Shown: one piece after another, positions 21,953-28,255 of the stretch
How the letters are laid out: each line of letters begins with the position of its first letter
How positions within the stretch are numbered: position 1 is the first letter of the stretch
Assembly (NCBI GenBank): GCA_944386285.1
Contig: CALXAM010000087.1
Location: 1 to 32,257 of the forward strand
Direction of reading: 5' to 3'
Origin: an uncultured Clostridia bacterium
Lineage (GTDB): Bacteria; Bacillota; Clostridia; Oscillospirales; Ruminococcaceae
Length of the DNA: 32,257 nucleotides
The notes under the pieces: generated by a model
What the model was told of the DNA's origin: nothing
Seen by the model: only the letters and a program-made list of their open reading frames with translations
Database searches by the model: none
Made by a program: the position numbers and the translations under genes

Positions 21953-21969
21953 ACACTGTCAAGTAGTGT
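21953..21969. promoter_or_regulatory. Inverted repeat, possible late-activator site
   Basis: ACACT-N7-AGTGT, with a TTGACA in its centre on the - strand but no well-spaced -10. It lies just downstream of the ArpU-like regulator gene. That regulator could act here to switch on late genes; this is inference. Confidence 0.4.
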
Positions 21970-21976
21970 TTTACAA

Positions 21977-22020
21977 GTATCCTCTATGTATCTTTTATGT
22001 ATCCTCTATGTATCTTTTTA
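21977..22020. repeat. Four 11-bp iterons (GTATCyTyTAT)
   Basis: GTATCCTCTAT, GTATCTTTTAT, GTATCCTCTAT and GTATCTTTTTA follow head to tail, one per 11 bp, so all face the same side of the helix. They run from noncoding DNA into the last codons of the ArpU-like gene. Helically phased iterons next to terS fit a TerS-binding pac element or a regulator site. Confidence 0.8.
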
Positions 22021-22441
22021 AGCACCGATCAAGCTCGTATGCGAATATTGCTACCGCTTGTCTATGCAGGCGCATAACCCATGGGCGGCTGAGATGCAGC
22101 TTTAAACAAACTGTATTCCAACTCTCAGCGCAAATGTAGCGAAAGAACAGTACCGCGCAGTATTGTCCTTTCTGAATCCGTGAAAGGCACCGCAGTGTCA
22201 GCTCGCGATCACGGCTAAACTCTTCCTCCAGTGCTTTCTTTTCTGCCTCCAGATCAAGCACTACACACATGATTCGTTCGAGTCCTGGATCTGGCGACGC
22301 CTTCACTCTCGGAGCGTTGTCCTTCCCGGAGGATAGCGTCAGCCGCGTGCGCATCAACTGCAAAACGCGCTCTTTTTCCGCGATCTGCCTGGCAGTAGAT
22401 CGAAGGCCCTGCAAAAAGGCTTTTGCTTCTGTTTCAGTCAT
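21995..22441 (-). CDS. ArpU/RinA-type late transcription regulator (DUF1492-like)
   Basis: The 148 residues start at the ATG 22439-22441, eight bases after GGAG, with ATGA overlap to the upstream gene. The N-terminal half is a long charged coiled coil (TEAKAFLQGLRSTARQIAEK to LEAEKKALEEEF). The C-terminal half carries a sigma-70 region 4-like helix-turn-helix (RYICAESWNTVCLKLHLSRP, then WVMRLHRQAVAIFAYEL). This layout fits the DUF1492/ArpU group of late-gene activators. Being the last early gene, just before terminase, fits control of the late operon. Confidence 0.82.
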   Translation of the reverse strand: MTETEAKAFLQGLRSTARQIAEKERVLQLMRTRLTLSSGKDNAPRVKASPDPGLERIMCVVLDLEAEKKALEEEFSRDRELTLRCLSRIQKGQYCAVLFFRYICAESWNTVCLKLHLSRPWVMRLHRQAVAIFAYELDRCLKRYIEDT

Positions 22442-22635
22442 AGTCTTTTCTCCTCTTCCAGCAGCCGTTCGTTGCTCTTGAGCCATTGGGTCTTCTCCAG
22501 TGCTTCCACCGCCGATCGGATGATCGCGCACCCCTCGATGGAGCAGTTATGCTCGTGCCCGCATCCTAAGCAGGCAAGACTTCCGGTCTGTACTTTCAGT
22601 TGCCGCAGCGCCTGAATCAACTCATTTCTTCGCAT
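22438..22635 (-). CDS. Small Cys-rich protein
   Basis: The 65 residues start at an ATG after GGGAGG. The middle holds five Cys/His-spaced ligands (ACLGCGHEHNCSIEGCAI), probably one zinc site, flanked by helices (RRNELIQALRQLK and SAVEALEKTQWLK). It is coupled to the ArpU-like gene by an ATGA overlap and overlaps the 3' end of the helicase gene. Function unknown. Confidence 0.7.
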   Translation of the reverse strand: MRRNELIQALRQLKVQTGSLACLGCGHEHNCSIEGCAIIRSAVEALEKTQWLKSNERLLEEEKRL

Positions 22636-24026
22636 GTTTCTTTCCTCCCCGATATTTTTCGATCTTCACCTGTAGTGCCTGCATAATAGCGTCCTGCGCA
22701 TCTCCTTTGTCGTGAAGTGCTTCCAGCACAACTTCGTCCATGCCACCCTGGACGACGAGGTGGTGTGCAATAACCGGAAACTTCTGCCCCTGACGGTGCA
22801 GACGCTTATTCGCCTGTTGATAGATCTCCAGCGCCCAGTTTGGATAGCCGAACCAGATCATGTGATGCCCACCGCGTTGTAAGTTTAACCCGTAGCCGCA
22901 GGACGCCGGATGAGCCAGCAGCAGATCAATATCCCCGCAGTTCCACGCCTCTGCTTCTGCATCGCCTTTGTACACCGCTACTCGCAGGCCGGAAGACTGT
23001 AGGGCCGCAAGCAGCCGCTCTTGTTCATGCTGGAACCAGTAGAACACTAATGCGTGCTCTCCGTGCAGCTGCTCGACCACTTCCATGAACGCTTCGATCT
23101 TGCAATCGTGGATCGGAACGACGTTCTTGTTTTCGTCGTACATTGCACCGCTGCACAGCTGCAGCAGTTTGCCGTTCAGCACCGCGGCCGTTCCGGCAGT
23201 GACGACCGTCTCCGGATCCACCTGCAGCAGCATGTCCCTTTCCATGGTGTCGTAAGCTTTACGCGCTTTTGCGTCAAGCTGTACTGGTACAACGTCCTCT
23301 ATGTACTCCGGCAAGGTCAAATAGTCCTCGGCTTTCATGCTGACGCAAATGTCCGCGATCAGGCTTTTCACGCGTTCCTCGGCCTCGGCCTGCGGGCTGT
23401 AGGTCCGGTAAGGTTGTCCGGGATAGGAATAATCCTGCGTGAAGAAAGCCTCCCGGAAGCTGGTCAGCGTTTTACCAAGACGCGCGCCGGAATCCAGCAG
23501 ATAGATCTGCGCCCATAGATCCTCAAGCCCGTTGGGCGCCGGTGTACCGGTCAGCTCTACCAAGCGCGTGATCCGCGGCAGCACAAGTTTCAATGCACGA
23601 AACCGCTGTGACCGGCTGTTTTTAAAGCTGCTGCTTTCGTCCAGCACCACCATGTCAAACGGCCAGGTGTTGCGGTAATAGTCGACCAGCCACGGCACGT
23701 TCTCTCGGTTAATTACCCAGATATCTGCCGGCGTGTTAAGCGCCCGTACTCGTTTCGTCACAGACCCTAACACCGACACGATTTTCAAATGCTGCAGGTG
23801 GTCCCACTGCTGCGCTTCATGCTGCCAGGTAGCTTCGGCCACTTTCTTCGGCGCAATCACGAGGCACTTTGCAACCGCCCAGCGGTTGTAACGCAGCTCG
23901 TTAATTGCGGTTAAAGTTATGACGGTTTTGTCAACCAAGACCGCAGTCCAAAAACAACCCGACTCTGCTATCAGAAATAATTCGATTGATTGCATAGTGC
24001 TGATACGGATGTGGTGCGAATCTCAT
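22622..24026 (-). pseudogene. SNF2-type helicase, frameshifted at Walker A
   Basis: The gene should start at the ATG 24024-24026 (ribosome site AAAGGGGG, ATGA overlap with the HNH gene) and reads MRFAPHPYQHYAINRIISDS, RVGLFLDCGLG, then a TGA at 23931-23933. Removing four bases (TGAC or TTGA at 23930-23934) restores GLGKTVITLTAINEL and the intact 440 or so residues that follow. These include the DEAH-like VVLDESSSFK, the LTGTPAPNG motif and the helicase C-terminal QQANKRLHRQGQ. Such helicases pair with VRR-NUC in Bacillota phages. As written, Walker A is destroyed. The only other start, at 23995, has no ribosome site and lacks the motif. Sequencing error, recent mutation or recoding are all possible. 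Confidence 0.85.
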
Positions 24027-24493
24027 TCAGAATCACCCCCTTTAGCATCATGCAAAGCATGCCAGCGGGCATGTTCGACCTGCGATGGAAAGACCATCAA
24101 ATTTGTTGGGTCGTTATTTCTGCGATTGCCGTCGATATGGTGCACTACTTCCCCCTGGTTTAAAGGCCTTCCCAACATTAACTCGGCGACAACCCGGTGT
24201 AAATGGCGCCCGTAAAGCTTGGTGTATCCCGTGGAAGTGCTACTTTTGAGTCTTGCGTCCCGAATTTTTGACCGCATTTCGGGGGTCATTTTATCCGGGT
24301 TCCTCTCTCTATTCATTTCGCTAAAACGCTCAGAGTTTTTAGAAAAATCTCTGTAAGCGTATCCTGTAGGGTTCACATCCTTGCGTGAGAAAGCGGCTTG
24401 ACAAGCCCTACAACAGAAATTCTTTTTCTTTATTTGCGACGGGTATTTTAAGATTTCTTTCCCGCACCACGCACAGTGTATTGCGATTTTCAT
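24023..24493 (-). CDS. HNH homing-type endonuclease
   Basis: The 156 residues have an N-terminal zinc finger (C7, C10, C27/C28, C31) like that of phage HNH enzymes. A Lys/Arg-rich middle includes RSKIRDARLKSS and GYTKLYGRHLHRVVAELMLG. The C-terminal HNH core has H118-H119, D121, N127, N131 and H141/H145 (EVVHHIDGNRRNNDPTNLM). It stands free between VRR-NUC and the helicase, two genes normally adjacent, so it is probably an inserted selfish gene. Its ATG lies 12 bases after GGAG. Confidence 0.88.
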   Translation of the reverse strand: MKIAIHCAWCGKEILKYPSQIKKKNFCCRACQAAFSRKDVNPTGYAYRDFSKNSERFSEMNRERNPDKMTPEMRSKIRDARLKSSTSTGYTKLYGRHLHRVVAELMLGRPLNQGEVVHHIDGNRRNNDPTNLMVFPSQVEHARWHALHDAKGGDSE

Positions 24494-24496
24494 GCT

Positions 24497-24772
24497 TTAC
24501 TTCATCTCCTCCAAAAATTGATTTACTTCTGTGAGCCCTTTCAGCACTCTCACGTCAGTGCCCAACTCCTGCAGCCTTGTGATCTGGATGCGCTGTAGCG
24601 GTGAGAGCCTGCCTGTTTCGGTTTTCAGTTCTACGAAAACGATCTGGCCTCCCGGAAGAACGACGATCCGGTCCGGCACGCCATCATTCCCGGGCGATAC
24701 GAATTTATAACACCTGCCGCCGATTTGTCTGATTCCGTTTCTCAGTCTTTTCTCGATCTCTGCTTCCCGCAT
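24497..24772 (-). CDS. VRR-NUC nuclease
   Basis: The 91 residues start at the ATG 24770-24772, seven bases after GGAGG; a longer reading to 24985 only overlaps the next gene. The PD-(D/E)xK core is plain: GVPDRIVV with D34, and VFVELKTETGRLS with E48 and K50. Stand-alone VRR-NUC proteins are Holliday junction-type or flap nucleases and are often encoded next to SNF2 helicases in phages. Here the two are separated by the HNH gene. Confidence 0.92.
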   Translation of the reverse strand: MREAEIEKRLRNGIRQIGGRCYKFVSPGNDGVPDRIVVLPGGQIVFVELKTETGRLSPLQRIQITRLQELGTDVRVLKGLTEVNQFLEEMK

Positions 24773-24993
24773 GATGTTTCCTCCTGGTCTTCCGGCAAAA
24801 ACCAAAACCAATTTTCTAACCTGTCCGTTCCTTCCCTGTCCACCTGATGCCAGGTTTTCACGCCTAATTCTTTTCGCGCTTTCCGCACCTCCGCTTTTGA
24901 GAATCCTGCTTCTTCCGCCGATTCCAGCACACCTTTGTATTCGCTGGCTCCGCATGAAAGAATCTTTTTCAGCCAAACGGCACAATCTGACAT
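24742..24993 (-). CDS. Small helix-turn-helix-like replication-module protein
   Basis: The 83 residues start at an ATG nine bases after GGGAGG. They contain a winged-helix-like motif (EYKGVLESAEEAGFSKAEVR, then KARKELGVKTWHQVDREG) as found at the C-terminus of phage and plasmid DNA-binding or primase-associated proteins, followed by a Trp-rich strand (ENWFWFLPED). It overlaps VRR-NUC by 31 nt. It lies right beside the putative origin at 25021-25223 and could bind it; that link is inference. Confidence 0.65.
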   Translation of the reverse strand: MSDCAVWLKKILSCGASEYKGVLESAEEAGFSKAEVRKARKELGVKTWHQVDREGTDRLENWFWFLPEDQEETSCGKQRSRKD

Positions 24994-25020
24994 ATTGTTA
25001 AACCTCCCTCAAAAAGGGCG

Positions 25021-25223
25021 GTAACACTTTGCGCTTTTCCCCTATATATATATACGTATATACGTGTATAGCGTGTATAGCGTCTATATACGCCATATTT
25101 ATTTATATATAATATAAAGTGTAACAGTGTTACTATACCCCGCAAACCCGCTTGAATACTGGGTTTTCGCGGGCAACACTTCGTTTTATTAAAGTGTTGC
25201 TGTGTTTCTCTTTAAAGTGTTGC
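25021..25223. other. ori: Putative replication origin: iterons, AT-rich tract, hairpins
   Basis: This noncoding gap (24994-25234) holds at least six copies of AAAGTGT(T/A)(G/A)C: 25021-25030 and 25173-25182 (inverted), and 25116-25125, 25124-25133, 25191-25200 and 25214-25223 (direct). Between the first and second lies an AT tract (25043-25118) with tandem TGTATAGCG and TATATACG units. A strong imperfect hairpin (CCCGCAAACCC / GGGTTTTCGCGGG, 25139-25173) follows. Iterons plus an AT-rich unwinding element between the primase-helicase and a winged-helix gene are the standard layout of a phage origin. Confidence 0.65.
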
Positions 25224-25234
25224 CCTCTTTTTTT

Positions 25235-27649
25235 TCAACTGTTGCTCTTTTTTAGCCTGCAAAAGCATCTTTGCTTTCCGTATGCTTTTCCTGCTATACG
25301 CACTCCTTCGGGCACCCATCCGGGCACTCGTTCCAACAGCTGATTGATTTCCCTGGTGTCCTTTTGGCGCATATCTCCGCGCTGTTTGCCTAACACCTCA
25401 CACCAAATCTCTACTGCGCAGACTCGCTCTCTTGGTACCTTCTCGCCCGTATATCGGATGCCTCCGCATCTGTATGCCTGCCTTTGCGCCAGATCCCAGC
25501 GGTTCCAATCTTCCGGAAGCTCTTCCTCCAAAAACTCTTGAATGAGACCTTCCCACGGATGACTCGCCCGGTGTTCTTCCTGCATCTGCCGTGCCACGAT
25601 TTCCAGTTCCCCGGATAAGTATAATGGCTCCCCTGTCTGCCAACGCACTTCGGCTTCTGCCCACAGCTGATCTCGTTCACCGTCTAAATCGGAGAACACG
25701 TTTTTCCTGCGCTCCCGGCAGTCGATGTCCAGCACCCAGAACCGCCGGCCGCCGGATAAATCGGTTAAACATTCCCGGCTGTTCGTTGTACCAAAGAACA
25801 CGCACTGCCGCGCCCGATCGGCGGTATAGCGCCCGTATGCCGCGCGGTAATAGTCGTTTGTTTTAGATAAAAACATCTTAACGGCATCAACGTCGGCTCT
25901 GCTAAGTGCCTGCATCTCCGCCACCTCGTTGATCCAAGTGCCCTGAATGGTTTCCATAGAGTCTTTGTCTCCGAAAGTACGCAAGGAATCAGAGAACCAT
26001 GCGCCCCCCATCTTTGCAAGAATTGTGGACTTATGGCGGCCCTGTGTGCCCACCAATACAAGCATAGTGTCATACTTACATCCCGGCGTCATCACGCGTG
26101 CTACAGCTGCAGTGAAGGCTTTCCGTGTGATTGCACGTGTATATGCGGAATCATCAGCCCCCAGATAGTCAATAAATAAGGTGTCAAGCCGCTCCACGCC
26201 GTCCCACTGCAAGCTGTTCAAATAATCTCTGACAGGGTGGTATGCCTGATCGCTCGCGCAGGCTGCGACTGCATCGAGGATATCGTTTTTCGGCACCTTG
26301 CCGAACAGCGGCTCCAGATAAATGCGCAGCTGTGCTACGTCATCGTCGTTCCAGACGCTCGAATCTCCGGGGCGCTTCCACGGAACCCTCCCGGTAATGT
26401 CGATCCGGCCGGAGAAGAGGTTTAGCTGCAGCCGGCCTTTTAGCCTGGGATCATGCTCCAGTGCGTTGCGGAGATTCTTCATGCTTTTCACAGGCTTGCC
26501 CTGCCCGTCGATCTCCATCATAGGCGGCCGACGCCAGGAACCGTCATCCTGTTCGCCCTCCGGCAGTGGTACCGCGTCAAAAGCTTCCTGTGCGGCCATA
26601 TAACGTTCATCGGACAAGATTCCAGCCACTGTTTCATCCTCTAAAGCCTTGGCGGACATTGCGGTGTAGCTCGGCAGTCTTACCGTAGGCGTGCCGGGCT
26701 CTGCATCGTCATCCAGATCGCCAAAGCAGTGCAGCCTCACCAGGTCAAACGCGTTGACCAGTTTGCCACCGCACGGGTCTGTCGCATGGTGCGAAAACAG
26801 AAACTTGTCGTTGTCATAAAGTACTGCACCGCCGGTTGTGCTGCCTCCCGTGAAGGTGTATCGATCCGCAGCATTGTCACACTGTTCGTAGATGCCCGGC
26901 AGAAACTTCTCCATCGCCGCAGTAATGCTGTATGTACGGCAGAATGCGCCGACTACGCCTTTTTTACCTTCCGGGTCTCCCTGCTTTGCGGCCAGCCTCG
27001 CCGGCAGGACTGCCCCCGGTACTGTTGGCCAGCTGGTCATATCACGCCAGTCTGTGTAAGTGGCGAGCATTCCAGCCACCGACAAAAAGGGTTTATCCTC
27101 TGCGTAATATAAGTATTCGCCGTCAGCGCAGCAGCTTGGCCAGTACATCAGCCGACTGGCTTCAAAGGTGGATGGGTCTGTATAGTCCATTCCGATCCAT
27201 TCCGCCAGACGCCGGGCGCAGGGCTCATATTCGTCTGCGCTGCAGGTTCGGTCAAGCGGAACGATGATCCGCAGTCGAGGTGCTTCCGGGCGGTGCTTGC
27301 GAGTGCTATAAATGCAGTATCCACAGCCCAGCGCACTGACACGCGCACTCACCGCGGCAGCTCCGCCGCTTGGGATGGCGTCAAGGTCCAGTGTAATAAT
27401 GTCGCGCCCCGTTATGGCGTCCGCTTTGCGTCGTTCGCCGCGCAGAGATCCACCGACAAATCCGCCGACATCTTTGAGATCGTCTTGCTTGCCCTTTGGC
27501 ATTGCAAGATATTCGGCGATCGTTTCTACTGATCGCGTCGGAGTACTCAGGCGCGCGTATAGCTCCGAAAGTTTTAGTGTTTGCGGGCGCCATTTTGTCG
27601 CGCGCCGATTAGTACCGGTTGTTATTGTTATTTGTCTGTCGTATTGCAT
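25235..27649 (-). CDS. Primase-helicase (AEP-like N-terminus + VapE helicase)
   Basis: The 804 residues combine two parts. The N-terminal half is an archaeo-eukaryotic primase-like domain with DIITLDLDAI (residues 83-92), STRKH and PRLRIIVPLDR. The C-terminal half is a virulence-associated E-type superfamily 3 helicase with Walker A GTQGRHKST (534-542), EAEM-like Walker B (INEVAEMQALSRADVDAVK) and FFGTTNSRECLTD. It should prime and unwind DNA at the origin that begins just past its stop codon. The start overlaps the upstream gene by 22 nt. Confidence 0.9.
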   Translation of the reverse strand: MQYDRQITITTGTNRRATKWRPQTLKLSELYARLSTPTRSVETIAEYLAMPKGKQDDLKDVGGFVGGSLRGERRKADAITGRDIITLDLDAIPSGGAAAVSARVSALGCGYCIYSTRKHRPEAPRLRIIVPLDRTCSADEYEPCARRLAEWIGMDYTDPSTFEASRLMYWPSCCADGEYLYYAEDKPFLSVAGMLATYTDWRDMTSWPTVPGAVLPARLAAKQGDPEGKKGVVGAFCRTYSITAAMEKFLPGIYEQCDNAADRYTFTGGSTTGGAVLYDNDKFLFSHHATDPCGGKLVNAFDLVRLHCFGDLDDDAEPGTPTVRLPSYTAMSAKALEDETVAGILSDERYMAAQEAFDAVPLPEGEQDDGSWRRPPMMEIDGQGKPVKSMKNLRNALEHDPRLKGRLQLNLFSGRIDITGRVPWKRPGDSSVWNDDDVAQLRIYLEPLFGKVPKNDILDAVAACASDQAYHPVRDYLNSLQWDGVERLDTLFIDYLGADDSAYTRAITRKAFTAAVARVMTPGCKYDTMLVLVGTQGRHKSTILAKMGGAWFSDSLRTFGDKDSMETIQGTWINEVAEMQALSRADVDAVKMFLSKTNDYYRAAYGRYTADRARQCVFFGTTNSRECLTDLSGGRRFWVLDIDCRERRKNVFSDLDGERDQLWAEAEVRWQTGEPLYLSGELEIVARQMQEEHRASHPWEGLIQEFLEEELPEDWNRWDLAQRQAYRCGGIRYTGEKVPRERVCAVEIWCEVLGKQRGDMRQKDTREINQLLERVPGWVPEGVRIAGKAYGKQRCFCRLKKSNS

Positions 27650-28083
27650 TGCAGAACCCCCATAGCTTCTGCGAAATCTATCGCCAACATTTTAATGCGC
27701 TCGCGCGCTGTCTGTTCTTCTGCTTCCGTATCTGCATAAGCCAGGGCTATGCGTTCATATGCCAAAAGCATCGTGGCTACTTCCTTGGGCCCCATATCTA
27801 TCACATCGTCGCCGGGTCTGCCGCAGAAAGCCGTTATATATGCGCCCCAAAGAGGAGCAAGAGTCTTGCATAGCATTATCATATCTGAGCTTGGAAGAAC
27901 CCGCAGCTCGAGCGCCTTGATCAGCATATCAGGGTGATCGAGCAGGATTTCATCACAGTGCAGATTCTGTTTTACGCTTGCTACAGGACAGCCCTCACAA
28001 AGAGGGTATTTCGCGCAGGCATCATCCCGTGCCGCTGCAAGTGATGGATATTCTTTATACGTTGCTGGGTCGTAGTACCGCAT
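27628..28083 (-). CDS. Cys-rich replication-module protein
   Basis: The 151 residues start at an ATG after AGGAGGTG. The N-terminal 45 residues contain C23, C29, C32 and C43 (CAKYPLCEGCPVASVK, later HCDE), a probable metal site of a kind common in small phage replication-region proteins. The rest is helical and acidic (YERIALAYADTEAEEQTARE). It is the first gene after the structured intergenic region 28100-28251 and overlaps the primase-helicase gene by 22 nt. Function unknown. Confidence 0.7.
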   Translation of the reverse strand: MRYYDPATYKEYPSLAAARDDACAKYPLCEGCPVASVKQNLHCDEILLDHPDMLIKALELRVLPSSDMIMLCKTLAPLWGAYITAFCGRPGDDVIDMGPKEVATMLLAYERIALAYADTEAEEQTARERIKMLAIDFAEAMGVLQCNTTDK

Positions 28084-28099
28084 CCCAGTACACCTCCTA

Positions 28100-28128
28100 T
28101 TTACAATTTCATTTTCAGTTGTTATAAT
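28100..28128 (+). promoter_or_regulatory. + strand promoter of the structured RNA
   Basis: A -35 TTTACA (28100-28105), a 17-bp spacer and a consensus -10 TATAAT (28123-28128). It faces away from the - strand early genes and would start RNA at about 28133-28135. Confidence 0.7.
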
Positions 28129-28161
28129 ATAAGCATCCTACAATAAAGGAGCGTGGCGCCG

Positions 28162-28203
28162 ATGGAGTTTCTTCCGGCGTTAATAGACCTTTTTGTGTCT
28201 TGA
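28162..28203 (+). CDS. 13-residue hydrophobic peptide (possible)
   Basis: ATG (28162-28164) ten bases after AAAGGAG encodes MEFLPALIDLFVS and stops at TGA 28201-28203. It is short and hydrophobic like leader or toxin peptides, and its start codon sits in a hairpin loop of the structured RNA. It could be chance, because 13 codons is very short. Confidence 0.3.
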   Translation: MEFLPALIDLFVS

Positions 28204-28227
28204 CAAAGACATGTACAGCAGTAGGAT

Positions 28228-28251
28228 GCCGTCCGTTTGGGCGGCTTTTTT
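28228..28251 (+). terminator. Terminator of the structured RNA
   Basis: GCCGTCC (28228-28234), loop GTTT, GGGCGGC (28239-28245) with one G-U pair, then six T (28246-28251). The first two bases are shared with the long closing stem, so the two structures partly compete. Confidence 0.85.
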
Positions 28252-28255
28252 ATTT

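Larger units (their letters stand above)
28133..28251 (+). ncRNA. Structured small RNA (about 120 nt) with a 13-codon ORF
   Basis: The predicted transcript starts with GCATCCTAC (28133-28141), which pairs perfectly with GTAGGATGC (28221-28229) just before the terminator, closing the whole RNA. Inside are a stem CGCCG/CGGCG (28157-28161 with 28175-28179) with a start codon in its loop, and a 6-bp stem TGTCTT/AAGACA (28196-28201 with 28206-28211). This gives a three-way-junction shape. An AAAGGAG (28145-28151) precedes the 13-codon ORF. The unit is independent of and antisense to the surrounding early operon. It could be a regulatory RNA, or a type I toxin-like mRNA. Confidence 0.6.

Noticed and set aside
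21945..21969. Late promoter with TTGACA
   Set aside because: The best -10-like TATTAT lies only about 11 bp from TTGACA on the - strand; the spacing is wrong for sigma-70.
23931..23936. prfB-like programmed +1 frameshift in the helicase
   Set aside because: The TGA-C context is similar, but the shifted product would read GLG-D-KT, breaking Walker A, and no SD-like stimulator is correctly placed; mutation or error is simpler.
22622..23995. Shorter helicase start at the ATG 23993-23995
   Set aside because: It gives a meaningless N-terminus before KTVITL, has no ribosome site and lacks Walker A; the upstream frame is clearly the true N-terminus, separated by a frameshift.
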